Shown in pieces: positions 15,846 through 25,025 of a stretch of DNA of 64,000 bases. The stretch spans positions 1 through 64,000 of the forward strand of contig NZ_JBHSHY010000004.1 of assembly GCF_042653205.1 (NCBI RefSeq), written 5' to 3'. This DNA is from Paenibacillus_Z sp042653205 (GTDB taxonomy: Bacteria > Bacillota > Bacilli > Paenibacillales > Paenibacillaceae). Each line of letters starts with the position of its first letter. Positions within the stretch are counted from its first letter, which is position 1. The position numbers were made by a program, and so were the translations under genes. Below the pieces are notes generated by a model. The model was not told the origin of the DNA, did no database searches, and worked only from the letters and a program-made list of their open reading frames with translations.

Positions 15846-18066
15846 GGAGCCGACGGCGGAACAAATCGCGGATCAGCGCATTTACACGCAATTCGGCGTG
15901 ACGGATTACGAATACGAGCTCATTTGCGGATTCCTCGGACGCCAGCCGAACTACACCGAGATCGGCGTGTTCAGCGTAATGTGGTCGGAGCACTGTTCCT
16001 ATAAGAACTCCAAGAAGATTCTGAAGAAGTTCCCCGTCACGGGACCGAAGGTGCTCATGGGGCCGGGCGAAGGCGCGGGCATCGTGGACATCGGGGACAA
16101 CCAGGCGGTCGTGTTCAAGATCGAATCGCATAACCATCCGTCCGCGGTCGAGCCGTACCAAGGCGCGGCGACGGGCGTCGGCGGGATCATCCGCGACATT
16201 TTCTCGATGGGCGCGCGGCCGGTCGCGCTGCTGAACAGCCTTCGTTTCGGCAACCTGGAGAACGCGCGCGTCAAATATCTGTTCGAGCACGTCGTCGGCG
16301 GCATCGCCGGCTACGGCAACTGCATCGGCATCCCGACGGTGGCGGGCGAAGTCATGTTCGACGAGAGCTACGAGGGCAACCCGCTCGTCAACGCGATGTG
16401 CGTCGGCCTTATCGATCACGATAAAATCCAGCGCGGCGTCGCCAAGGGCGTCGGCAACCCGGTCTTCTACGTCGGGCCGGCCACGGGCCGCGACGGCATC
16501 CACGGCGCGACGTTCGCGTCCGTCGAGCTGTCCGAGGAATCCGAAGAGAAGCGCACGGCCGTGCAAGTCGGCGATCCATTCATGGAGAAGCTCGTCATGG
16601 AAGCGACGCTCGAGCTGATCAACGCGGGGATCGTCGTCGGCATTCAGGACATGGGCGCGGCGGGCCTGACATGCTCCAGCGCGGAGATGGCGTCCAAGGC
16701 GGGCAACGGCCTCGAGCTGTACCTCGACGAGGTGCCGCAGCGCGAGGAAGGCATGACGCCGTACGAAATGATGCTGTCCGAGTCGCAGGAGCGGATGCTG
16801 TTCGTCGTCGAGCCGCAGCACGAAGCGCAGGCGCAGGAGATTTTCGACCGCTGGGGCATCATCTGCGTGAAAGTCGGCAAAGTCACGGACGACGGCCGTC
16901 TCCGTCTGTTCCACCAAGGCGAGGAAGTGGCGAATATGCCGGTCAAGGCGCTTGTCGACGAGTGCCCGATGTACGACAAGCCGTCCCAAGAGCCTGCTTA
17001 TTTCGCGGCCAACGCGGCGATCGATACGGCGGCGAATCCGGAAGTGACCGACCTGACGGGCGCGCTTGAGAAAGTGCTCGCTTCCCCGACGGTGGCCAGC
17101 AAGGAATGGGTCTATAACCAATACGACTATATGGTGCGCACGAGCACGGCCGTGCAGCCGGGCTCCGACGCGGCGGTCGTGACGATCCGCGGCACGCGCA
17201 AGGCGCTCGCGATGACGACGGACTGCAACGGCCGCTACGTGTACCTCGATCCAGAGGTCGGCGGCCAAATCGCCGTCGCGGAAGCGGCGCGCAACATCGT
17301 CTGCTCCGGCGCGGAGCCGCTCGCGATCACGGACAACCTGAACTTCGGCAACCCGGAGAAGCCGGAAGTGTTCTGGCAGCTCGAGAAAGCCGCGGACGGC
17401 ATCTCCGAAGCATGCCGCGTGCTGGACACGCCGGTCATCGGCGGCAACGTCAGCTTGTACAACGAGAACGCGAAGGGCGCGATCTACCCGACGCCGGTCA
17501 TCGGCATGGTCGGGCTCGTGCAGGACGTCGATCACATCACGACGCAAGCTTTCAAGGCCGAGGGCGACGTCATCATCCTCGCGGGCGAGACGAAGCATGA
17601 GTTCGGCGGCAGCGAGCTGCAATACGTGCTGAACGGCAAGAGCGAAGGCCGTCCGCCGCAGATCGACCTCGCGGTCGAGAAGAAGCTGCAGCAGGGCGTG
17701 CTCGGCGCGATCAAGCAAGGGCTCGTCGCTTCGGCGCACGACCTGTCGGAAGGCGGCCTGGCCGTCGCGCTCGCGGAATCCGCGATCAGCGGCAAGCTCG
17801 GCGCCGAAGTCAACGTCGTGACCGGCCTGCGCGCCGACGCCGCGCTGTTCAGCGAATCCCAATCCCGCATCCTGCTTTCGGCGAAAGCGGACCAAGCGGA
17901 CAAGCTTACGCAATACTTGACGGAGCAAGGCGTGCCGAATGCGGTTATCGGCGCCGTACGCAGCAACGGACTGGTCATCAACATCAACGGCAAACCGGGC
18001 GTCAACGCCTCGGTTGAGCAACTGGAGAAGGTCTGGAAGGATGCGATTCCATGTCTGATGAAATAA
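15823..18066 (+). CDS. purL: FGAM synthase synthetase subunit PurL
   Basis: A 747-residue small-type PurL, the length of Bacillus PurL, that catalyses ATP-dependent amidation of FGAR. It has two AIRS-like halves. Key motifs are WSEHCSYKNS, KIESHNHPSAVEPYQGAATG, GAAGLTCSSAEMASKAG and VVGGNVSLYNE-like VIGGNVSLYNE. The ATG at 15823 has GGAGGG 7 nt upstream inside the purQ end. It overlaps purF by 16 nt, indicating tight co-translation. Confidence 0.97.
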   Translation: MAQQLTAKEPTAEQIADQRIYTQFGVTDYEYELICGFLGRQPNYTEIGVFSVMWSEHCSYKNSKKILKKFPVTGPKVLMGPGEGAGIVDIGDNQAVVFKIESHNHPSAVEPYQGAATGVGGIIRDIFSMGARPVALLNSLRFGNLENARVKYLFEHVVGGIAGYGNCIGIPTVAGEVMFDESYEGNPLVNAMCVGLIDHDKIQRGVAKGVGNPVFYVGPATGRDGIHGATFASVELSEESEEKRTAVQVGDPFMEKLVMEATLELINAGIVVGIQDMGAAGLTCSSAEMASKAGNGLELYLDEVPQREEGMTPYEMMLSESQERMLFVVEPQHEAQAQEIFDRWGIICVKVGKVTDDGRLRLFHQGEEVANMPVKALVDECPMYDKPSQEPAYFAANAAIDTAANPEVTDLTGALEKVLASPTVASKEWVYNQYDYMVRTSTAVQPGSDAAVVTIRGTRKALAMTTDCNGRYVYLDPEVGGQIAVAEAARNIVCSGAEPLAITDNLNFGNPEKPEVFWQLEKAADGISEACRVLDTPVIGGNVSLYNENAKGAIYPTPVIGMVGLVQDVDHITTQAFKAEGDVIILAGETKHEFGGSELQYVLNGKSEGRPPQIDLAVEKKLQQGVLGAIKQGLVASAHDLSEGGLAVALAESAISGKLGAEVNVVTGLRADAALFSESQSRILLSAKADQADKLTQYLTEQGVPNAVIGAVRSNGLVININGKPGVNASVEQLEKVWKDAIPCLMK

Positions 18067-19529
18067 AACGGCTGCCGAAGCTGTGGACGGGCGATCATTA
18101 CAACGAAGGCATCGGCCGCGACGATATATTCGATAAGCTGCGCGAGGAGTGCGGGGTGTTCGGTGTGTTTGGCATACCGCACGCCTGCACGCTCGGCTAC
18201 TACGGCCTCCACGCCCTGCAGCACCGGGGCGAGGAGAGCGCGGGGCTGGCCGCGGTGGAATCGGCCACCGGGCATTTCTCGTATCACCGCGGCATGGGGC
18301 TCGTCAAGGAAGTATTCGATCAGACGAAGCTGGAAGGGCTGCCGGGCGACCGCGTCATCGGCCACGTCCGCTATTCGACGGCGGGCGAGAGCCGGCTGGC
18401 GAACGCGCAGCCGCTGATCTTCAAGTACCGCGACGGCGACCTCGCCGTGGCGACGAACGGCAACATCGTGAATGCGCCGTCCATCCGCAAGGAGCTCGAG
18501 AGCCAGGGATCGATCTTCCAGACGACGAGCGACACCGAGGTCATCGCGCATTTGATCGCGCGGTCGAGCAAGGACTTCGTCAGCGCGGCGAAGGATGCGC
18601 TGCAGCGGATCATCGGCGGCTTCGCGTTCTTGCTCATGACGAACGACAAGCTGCTCGTCGCGTCCGATCCGCACGGCCTGCGCCCGCTCGTCATGGGCCG
18701 GCTGGGCGAAGGCTACGTGTTCGCGTCGGAGACGTGCGCGCTCGAGACCGTCGGCGCCGCGTACGAGCGCGACGTGCAGCCGGGCGAGCTGCTGGTGCTT
18801 GACCGCGACGGCCTGCGCGTCGACCGCTTCGAGCGGCTGGAGCGCCGCGCGACGTGCGCGATGGAGTACATTTACTTCGCGCGTCCCGACAGCGACATCA
18901 ACGGCATCAACCTGCATTCCGCCCGCAAACGGATGGGCCGCCAGCTGGCGCTGGAATCGTTCATCGACGCGGACATCGTGACGGGCGTGCCGGATTCCAG
19001 CATCTCCGCGGCGATCGGCTACGCCGAGCAGACGGGCATCCCGTACGAGCTCGGGCTGATCAAGAACAAATACACGGGCCGGACGTTCATCCAGCCGTCC
19101 CAAGAGCTGCGCGAGAAGGGCGTGAAGATGAAGCTCTCCGCCGTACGCAAGGTCGTGGAAGGCAAACGCGTCGTCATGATCGACGATTCCATCGTGCGCG
19201 GCACGACGTCCCTGCGAATCGTCAACATGCTCCGCGAAGCGGGCGCGACCGAGGTGCATGTGTGCATCACGTCGCCGCCGTTCAAGAACCCGTGCTACTA
19301 CGGCATCGACACGCCGGACCGCAAGGAGCTGATCGCGTCGCAGAAGACGGTGGAAGAGATCCGTCAGGCGATCAACGCGGACTCCCTGTATTTCCTGAGC
19401 AATGAAGGCTTCGTCGAGGCGGTCGGCGGCAATGACGGCGAGTATAACCGCGGCATGTGCCTGGCATGCTTCGATAACGATTATCCGACGCCGGTCGATC
19501 CGACGTCCGAGAAAAGCTGCAGCTGCTAA
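18051..19529 (+). CDS. purF: amidophosphoribosyltransferase
   Basis: A 492-residue enzyme of the committed step, converting PRPP and glutamine to phosphoribosylamine. Like the Bacillus enzyme it has a propeptide (residues 1-33, ending REE) before the nucleophile Cys34 in ECGVFGVFG. It also has the PRPP loop VVMIDDSIVRGTTS and cysteines for a 4Fe-4S cluster (RATCAM, NPCYYG, GMCLAC). It starts inside the purL end. A 374-bp gap with structured repeat B separates it from purM. Confidence 0.97.
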   Translation: MSDEIKRLPKLWTGDHYNEGIGRDDIFDKLREECGVFGVFGIPHACTLGYYGLHALQHRGEESAGLAAVESATGHFSYHRGMGLVKEVFDQTKLEGLPGDRVIGHVRYSTAGESRLANAQPLIFKYRDGDLAVATNGNIVNAPSIRKELESQGSIFQTTSDTEVIAHLIARSSKDFVSAAKDALQRIIGGFAFLLMTNDKLLVASDPHGLRPLVMGRLGEGYVFASETCALETVGAAYERDVQPGELLVLDRDGLRVDRFERLERRATCAMEYIYFARPDSDINGINLHSARKRMGRQLALESFIDADIVTGVPDSSISAAIGYAEQTGIPYELGLIKNKYTGRTFIQPSQELREKGVKMKLSAVRKVVEGKRVVMIDDSIVRGTTSLRIVNMLREAGATEVHVCITSPPFKNPCYYGIDTPDRKELIASQKTVEEIRQAINADSLYFLSNEGFVEAVGGNDGEYNRGMCLACFDNDYPTPVDPTSEKSCSC

Positions 19530-19558
19530 GGGCGCTTCGGCGATTGCGGCGGCCTGCG

Positions 19559-19724
19559 GTCGACATGGGTCTCCGATCGCTGTTGTAGATGGATTAGTTG
19601 ATTGAATTTTAGCAAGGAATTAATCCATCTACAAAGGCGACCGCTGAAGGTGATTGGTTTGCATTCACTGTCGGAAGACAGGGAATGCAGCATTCACCTA
19701 TCGCTTCTACGACTCCATGTTGAC
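19559..19724 (+). repeat. structured repeat element, copy B (purF-purM gap)
   Basis: The outer stem GTCGACATGG-GTC (19559-19571) pairs with GAC-T-CCATGTTGAC (19711-19724); one G-U wobble and the same bulged T as in copy A. Conserved TCCGATCGCTGTTG (19572-19585) and CAAAGGCGACCGCT (19632-19645) flank a 12-bp perfect variable stem (19585-19596 with 19621-19632). An extra branched hairpin occupies 19648-19699 (AGGTGA/TCACCT and GCATTC.CTGTC pairs). It is followed by conserved TCGCTTCTAC (19701-19710). Confidence 0.78.
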
Positions 19725-19903
19725 CTCCGGCCGCCTCATCGGCTTTGGTGACCGTGTAGCTTGCGCTGCTTCTGCGAGCTGCCGCTTATTTGAACATGAC
19801 AACACCTTTTGCGAGCGTGACTCGCATTTACCCCATATAGACTAACCCGGAATACCGGAAGCGGGACGGTCCCGCAAAAACGTTGAAGGAGCTGACTTAA
19901 GGC
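19725..19903. other. leader of purM
   Basis: No gene or strong promoter was seen. AAGGAG at about 19886-19891 serves the GTG start of purM. Confidence 0.45.
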
Positions 19904-20950
19904 GTGGCAGAAGCGTATAAACAAGCCGGCGTTGACATCGCGGCAGGCAACGAAGCGGTCGAACGGATGAAGAAGCACGTGAAGAAGACGTTCCGCCCGG
20001 AAGTGCTGACGGACCTCGGCGGGTTCGGCGCGTTGTTCGGCCTGAACAAGGACAAGTACGAGGAGCCGGTGCTCGTGTCCGGCACGGACGGCGTGGGCAC
20101 GAAGCTGAAGGTCGCGTTCGCGATGGACAAGCATGACACGATCGGCATCGACGCGGTCGCCATGTGCGTGAATGACATCGTCGTGCAGGGCGCGGAGCCG
20201 CTGTTCTTCCTCGACTACCTGGCGTGCGGCAAGGTCGAGCCGGCCAAGATCGAAGCGATCGTCAAGGGCATCTCCGACGGCTGCGTGCAGTCCGGCTGCG
20301 CCCTGATCGGCGGCGAGACGGCCGAAATGCCGGGCATGTACCAAGGCGACGAATACGACATCGCGGGCTTCACGGTCGGCATCGTGGACAAGAAGAAGAT
20401 CATCGACGGCAAGGCGATTCAGCCGGGCGACGTGGTGCTCGGTCTCGCTTCGAGCGGCATCCACAGCAACGGTTACTCCCTCGTTCGCCGCCTGCTGGTC
20501 GACGGCTCCGGCTACGGCCTGAATGACAAGCTGCCGGAGCTCGGCGGCGAGAAGACGCTGGGCGAGATCATCCTCGAGCCGACGCGCATCTACGTGAAAT
20601 CGGTGCTCGAGCTGATCAACCGCGTGACGGTGAAAGGCATGGCGCACATCACGGGCGGCGGCTTCATCGAGAACATTCCGCGCGTCCTGCCGGATGGTGT
20701 GAACGTAGACATCACGCCCGGCTCCTGGCCGATTCATCCGGTGTTCAAGCTGATGCAGGCCAAAGGCGGCATTTCGGACCGCGACATGTTCACGACGTTC
20801 AACATGGGCGTCGGCATGGTCGTCGTGGTCGGCGCCGAGCAAGCCGAGGAAGCGCTGCGCGCCGCGAAGGAACTGGGCGAGGACGCGTACATCATCGGCC
20901 AAGTGACTTCGGGCAGCAAGATCGTGACGTTCGGAGGAGCCGAACTGTAA
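19904..20950 (+). CDS. purM: phosphoribosylformylglycinamidine cyclo-ligase (AIR synthetase)
   Basis: A 348-residue enzyme that closes the imidazole ring of FGAM to give AIR. AEAYKQAGVDIAAGNEAV, VSGTDGVGTKLK, CVNDIVVQGAEPLFFLDY and HITGGGFIENIPR are family motifs. The GTG at 19904 is chosen because it gives the canonical N-terminus and has AAGGAG 12 nt upstream. Its TAA overlaps the purN ATG by one base. Confidence 0.96.
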   Translation: MAEAYKQAGVDIAAGNEAVERMKKHVKKTFRPEVLTDLGGFGALFGLNKDKYEEPVLVSGTDGVGTKLKVAFAMDKHDTIGIDAVAMCVNDIVVQGAEPLFFLDYLACGKVEPAKIEAIVKGISDGCVQSGCALIGGETAEMPGMYQGDEYDIAGFTVGIVDKKKIIDGKAIQPGDVVLGLASSGIHSNGYSLVRRLLVDGSGYGLNDKLPELGGEKTLGEIILEPTRIYVKSVLELINRVTVKGMAHITGGGFIENIPRVLPDGVNVDITPGSWPIHPVFKLMQAKGGISDRDMFTTFNMGVGMVVVVGAEQAEEALRAAKELGEDAYIIGQVTSGSKIVTFGGAEL

Positions 20951-21567
20951 TGACGGCCGCAATGCGCGTCGCCGTCTTCGCCTCGGGCGGCGGGAGCAAT
21001 TTCCAAGCGCTTGCCGAGGCGGCCCGGGACGGGGCGTTCCCCGCGGACATCGCGCTGCTCGTCTGCGACAAGCCGGCGGCGCAGGTCGTGCGGCGCGCGG
21101 AAGCGCTCGGCGTGCCGACGCATCTCTTCGACCCGAAGGCGTACGCTTCCCGCGAAGCGTGCGAAGAAGAGCTGGTCGGCCTCCTGAAGCGGGAGGGCAT
21201 CGAGCTGGTCGTGCTTGCCGGGTACATGCGGCTCATCACCAGCGTGCTCCTGAAGCCGTACGAAGGGCGGATGATCAACGTACATCCTTCGCTGCTGCCC
21301 GCGTTCCCGGGCGTGCGGGCGATCCGCCAGGCGCTGGAATACGGCGTCAAGCTGACGGGGGTCACGGTGCACTTCGTGGACGGCGGCATGGACACGGGAC
21401 CGATCATTGCCCAGCGGGCGGTCGAGGTGGCGGACGGCGATACGGAAGAGACGCTGGCCGCGCGGATACATGCGGTCGAGCACGAGCTGCTGCCGCTGGC
21501 GGTGCGGAGCATCGCCGAAGGACGCGTGACGTTGGACGGTCGCAAGGTGACGGTACGGCGCGGGTAA
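20950..21567 (+). CDS. purN: phosphoribosylglycinamide formyltransferase
   Basis: A 205-residue folate-dependent enzyme that formylates GAR. It has the N-terminal ASGGGSNFQAL, the catalytic His in INVHPSLLPAFPG, and the catalytic Asp region VHFVDGGMDTGPII. It starts at the purM stop codon. Its length is typical. Confidence 0.95.
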   Translation: MTAAMRVAVFASGGGSNFQALAEAARDGAFPADIALLVCDKPAAQVVRRAEALGVPTHLFDPKAYASREACEEELVGLLKREGIELVVLAGYMRLITSVLLKPYEGRMINVHPSLLPAFPGVRAIRQALEYGVKLTGVTVHFVDGGMDTGPIIAQRAVEVADGDTEETLAARIHAVEHELLPLAVRSIAEGRVTLDGRKVTVRRG

Positions 21568-21609
21568 CGCGCACGATGACGGGATACGAGAAAGGACGAC
21601 GAACGAATC

Positions 21610-22791
21610 ATGAGCGATGTACACGAAATTGCTTTGCGATATGGCATGAACCCCCACCAGAAGGAAGCGAAGATCTACGCCGCGGACGGCCAGGCGCTGC
21701 CGCTGACCGTCGTGAACGGCGACCCCGGCTTCATTAACTTGCTCGACGCGCTGAACGCGTACCAGCTCGTACGCGAGCTGCGCCAGGCGACCGGCTTGCC
21801 GGCGGCGGCTTCGTTCAAGCACGTGAGCCCGGCTGGCGTGGCTGTGTATGCACCGCTCTCGCCGGAGCTGGCGAAGGCGTACTTCGTCGGCGGCATGGAG
21901 CTGTCGGAGCTCGCGACCGCTTATGCGCGCGCGCGCGGCGCCGACCGGATGTCCTCGTTCGGAGATGCGGCCGCGCTCAGCGACGTGGTGGACGCCTCCA
22001 CGGCGCAGCTGCTGAAGCGCGAAGTGTCCGATCTCGTCGTGGCGCCGGGCTATACGCCTGAAGCGCTCGACATCCTGAAGCAGAAGAAGGGCGGCAAGTA
22101 CCTGATTCTGCAGATCGATCCGGACTACGTGCCGGATCCGGTCGAGACGCGCACGCTGTTCGGCATGAAGCTGCAGCAGGAGCGCAACAACGCCGTGCCG
22201 GACGCGTCGGTGTTCGACAAGATCGTGACGGCGAACAAAGAACTGCCGGACAACGCGAAGCGCGACCTGCTCGTCGCGCTCATCACGCTGAAATACACGC
22301 AATCCAACTCCATCTGCTACGCGCTGGACGGCCAGACGATCGGCATCGGCGCCGGCCAGCAGTCGCGCATTCACTGCACGCGCCTCGCGGGCGACAAGGC
22401 GGACCGCTGGTATCTCCGGCAGCATCCGGCCGCGCTGAACATGAAGTTCCGCGAAGGCTTGGCGCGCGCGGAGCAGAACAACGCGATCGACCTGTGGCTG
22501 GAGGACGAAGTCACGCCGGTCGAACAGGCTGCATGGGAGCGCTGCTTCGAGGAAGTGCCGGCGCGTCTGACGCGCGAACAGAAGCGCGAATGGCTGAACG
22601 GCCTGCAGGGCGTGTCCTACGGCTCCGACGCATTCCTGCCGTTCCGCGACAATCTCGACCGGGCCAGCCGCAGCGGCGTGAAATACGTCATTCAAGCGGG
22701 CAGCTCGCTGCGCGACGAAGAAGTCGTGCAGGCGGCGAATGATTACGGTATGGTGATGGTCTACTCGGGCGTACGCCTGTTTCATCACTGA
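21610..22791 (+). CDS. stand-alone AICAR transformylase (PurH C-terminal half only)
   Basis: A 393-residue protein that formylates AICAR with 10-formyl-THF. LRYGMNPHQKEAKIY begins the AICARFT domain, and Lys70-His71 (SFKHVSPAGVAVY) are the expected catalytic pair. Canonical bacterial PurH is about 510 residues, with an N-terminal IMP cyclohydrolase of the MGS fold. That domain is absent here, not merely mis-started: the upstream gap is only 42 bp. The frame ends intact (VMVYSGVRLFHH). This matches the stand-alone AICAR transformylases known mainly from some Clostridia and Bacteroidetes. The missing cyclohydrolase step is supplied by the next gene. Confidence 0.88.
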   Translation: MSDVHEIALRYGMNPHQKEAKIYAADGQALPLTVVNGDPGFINLLDALNAYQLVRELRQATGLPAAASFKHVSPAGVAVYAPLSPELAKAYFVGGMELSELATAYARARGADRMSSFGDAAALSDVVDASTAQLLKREVSDLVVAPGYTPEALDILKQKKGGKYLILQIDPDYVPDPVETRTLFGMKLQQERNNAVPDASVFDKIVTANKELPDNAKRDLLVALITLKYTQSNSICYALDGQTIGIGAGQQSRIHCTRLAGDKADRWYLRQHPAALNMKFREGLARAEQNNAIDLWLEDEVTPVEQAAWERCFEEVPARLTREQKREWLNGLQGVSYGSDAFLPFRDNLDRASRSGVKYVIQAGSSLRDEEVVQAANDYGMVMVYSGVRLFHH

Positions 22792-22792
22792 G

Positions 22793-22850
22793 TTCGCGCT
22801 TCCGAAGTCATGGTGTACCGCTGACGGTGCACCGGCTTCGGGCTTCGCGC
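22793..22850 (+). other. hairpin between the transformylase and cyclohydrolase genes
   Basis: Inner arms GTGTACCG and CGGTGCAC pair with one wobble around CTGA. Imperfect outer arms CGCGCTTCCGAAG and CTTCGGGCTTCGCG surround them. There is no T run, so it is more likely a processing or stability element than a terminator. Confidence 0.45.
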
Positions 22851-22877
22851 AACACTTCAATCTAGGAGGCGACGAGA

Positions 22878-23636
22878 GTGTCCACGAATACAACGACCAA
22901 GTGGCAAACGCTGGCGGAAGCGACCGTCCAGCGCTTGCAAGCGAACAGCTATCCGGGACGCGGCATCGTGATCGGCTTGACGCCCGACGCGACGCGCTAC
23001 GTGCAGGTGTACTGGATCATGGGGCGCAGCGAGAACAGCCGCAACCGCGTCTTCATTCCGGAAGCGAACGGATTCCTGCGCACGGAAGCGCGCGATCCGG
23101 CGAAGCTGACCGACCCGTCGCTGATTATCTATTATCCGCTTCGCCACGAGGGCGGCGCGCATATCGTGACGAACGGCGATCAGACCGACACGATCTGGGA
23201 AGCGATCAAATCGGGCGGCACGTTCGAGCAGGCGCTCGCCAAGCGGACGTACGAGCCGGATCCGCCGAACTTCACGCCGCGCATCTCGGGCATCGTCGAC
23301 CTGAACGACGCGCAGAACGCGTACAAGCTGTCGATTCTGAAGTCCAGCGAGAACGACGAGTCGCAGACGAAACGGCAATATTTCCACTATGAGCGGGCAA
23401 TCGCGGGCTACGGCCACTTCATCTCCACGTACGTGGGCGACGGCAACCCGCTGCCGTCGTTCGCCGGCGAGCCGCAGGTGGCGCCGCTGTTCGACGACGA
23501 GGACGAGACGGCGCGGTTCTACTGGAACCTGCTGAACGACGACAACAAAATCTCCCTGCTCGTCAAGACGATCCGGATCGCGGACGGCGAGACGAAGCTG
23601 ACGGTCGTGAACCGGCCGGCCGAAGGAGGCGCGTAA
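22878..23636 (+). CDS. PurO-type IMP cyclohydrolase
   Basis: A 252-residue protein of the archaeal-type IMP cyclohydrolase family (PF07826), which closes the ring of FAICAR to give IMP. The N-terminal segment YPGRGIVIGLTP followed by YWIMGRSENSRNRVF is the family hallmark. The GTG at 22878 has AGGAGG 8 nt upstream. Its position right after a PurH that lacks the cyclohydrolase domain, and 3 nt before purD, makes the role convincing. This is a non-orthologous replacement within an otherwise Bacillus-like operon. Activity itself is inferred. Confidence 0.85.
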   Translation: MSTNTTTKWQTLAEATVQRLQANSYPGRGIVIGLTPDATRYVQVYWIMGRSENSRNRVFIPEANGFLRTEARDPAKLTDPSLIIYYPLRHEGGAHIVTNGDQTDTIWEAIKSGGTFEQALAKRTYEPDPPNFTPRISGIVDLNDAQNAYKLSILKSSENDESQTKRQYFHYERAIAGYGHFISTYVGDGNPLPSFAGEPQVAPLFDDEDETARFYWNLLNDDNKISLLVKTIRIADGETKLTVVNRPAEGGA

Positions 23637-23639
23637 CCG

Positions 23640-24908
23640 ATGCGGATCATGGTCATCGGCGGCGGCGGGCGCGAGCATGCGATCGTCTGGGCGCTGAGCA
23701 AGAGCGACAAGGTCCATAAACTCTACTGCGCGCCGGGCAACGCGGGCATCGCGGAGCTGGCGGAATGCGTGCCGATCCCGGTCGGCCGGTTCGGCGATCT
23801 CATTCAATTCGCCTGCGACAACGAAGTGGATCTCGTCGTGGTCGGGCCGGACGATCCGCTGGCGGACGGCATCGTCGATGCGTTCGAGGAACGCCAGATT
23901 CCGGTATACGGCCCGCGGAAGAACGCGGCGGAGATCGAAGGCAGCAAGATTTTCATGAAAAACCTGCTGAAGAAGTACGGCATCCCGACGGCCAAGTACG
24001 AGACGTTCACGGACTACGAGTCCGCGCTCGCGTACCTGCGGGAGCAGCAGGCGCCGATCGTCATCAAAGCGGACGGCCTCGCGGCGGGCAAAGGCGTCAC
24101 GGTCGCCTACTCCATGGAGGAAGCGGAAGCGGCGCTGCAGGGCATGATGGTCGACAAGGTGTTCGGCGAATCCGGCGGCCGCGTCGTCATCGAGGAATTC
24201 CTCGAGGGGCAGGAAATGTCCATCCTGGCGTTCGTTGACGGCGAGACGGTGCGCGCGATGGTGCCGGCGCAGGACCATAAGCCTGCGTACGACAACGACA
24301 AAGGGCCGAATACCGGCGGCATGGGCACGTATTCCCCGCTGCCGCATATCGACCCGGCGCTCGTCGAGGACGCGATCGAGACCATCATCAAGCCGACGGC
24401 GAAGGCGATGGTCAGCGAAGGCCGCCCGTTCCGCGGCGTGCTGTTCGCGGGGCTCATGATCACGAAGCAGGGCGTGAAGACGATCGAATTCAACGCGCGC
24501 ATGGGCGATCCCGAGACGCAGGTCGTGCTGCCGCGCCTGAAGACCGATCTGCTCGATATCCTCCTCGCGTCGCTGAACGGCCGGCTGGATCAGCTCGACA
24601 TCGAATGGAGCGACGAGGCTGCGGTCTGCGTCATCGCCGCATCCGAAGGCTACCCAGGCTCGTATCCGAAAGGGCTGCCGATCGCCGGGCTGGACGCCGC
24701 CAAGGCGCAAGGCGCGCTCGTCTTCCACGCCGGCACGGCGCTGAAGGACGGAGAGATCGTCACGAGCGGCGGCCGCGTGCTCGGCATCGTCGGCCGCGGC
24801 CGCGACATCGCGGAGGCGCGCGCCCGCGCGTACGAAGCCGTGTCGGTCATCTCCTTCGACGGCATGCACTGCCGGAGCGACATCGCCGCGAAGGCGCTTC
24901 GCGGCTAA
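23640..24908 (+). CDS. purD: phosphoribosylamine-glycine ligase (GAR synthetase)
   Basis: A 422-residue ATP-grasp enzyme that makes GAR. It has MVIGGGGREHAIVWAL, VIKADGLAAGKGVTVA, DHKPAYDNDKGPNTGGMG and EFNARMGDPETQ. It is the last gene of the pur operon, 3 nt after the cyclohydrolase gene, and is followed by a strong terminator. The length is normal. Confidence 0.97.
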   Translation: MRIMVIGGGGREHAIVWALSKSDKVHKLYCAPGNAGIAELAECVPIPVGRFGDLIQFACDNEVDLVVVGPDDPLADGIVDAFEERQIPVYGPRKNAAEIEGSKIFMKNLLKKYGIPTAKYETFTDYESALAYLREQQAPIVIKADGLAAGKGVTVAYSMEEAEAALQGMMVDKVFGESGGRVVIEEFLEGQEMSILAFVDGETVRAMVPAQDHKPAYDNDKGPNTGGMGTYSPLPHIDPALVEDAIETIIKPTAKAMVSEGRPFRGVLFAGLMITKQGVKTIEFNARMGDPETQVVLPRLKTDLLDILLASLNGRLDQLDIEWSDEAAVCVIAASEGYPGSYPKGLPIAGLDAAKAQGALVFHAGTALKDGEIVTSGGRVLGIVGRGRDIAEARARAYEAVSVISFDGMHCRSDIAAKALRG

Positions 24909-24992
24909 AGCAGGCGGAAGGGGCGCGCCGTTGTGATGCGCGCTGCTGTGATGTGCGCTGCCGCAATAGGGGCATCTTTAAGTTTTATAGGA

Positions 24993-25025
24993 AAGCCCGT
25001 CGAGCTCGGCTCGGCAGGCTTTTTT
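24993..25025 (+). terminator. terminator of the pur operon
   Basis: AAGCCCGTCGAG (24993-25004) pairs with CTCGGCAGGCTT (one mismatch, one wobble) and runs into six T ending about 25025. Confidence 0.8.
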
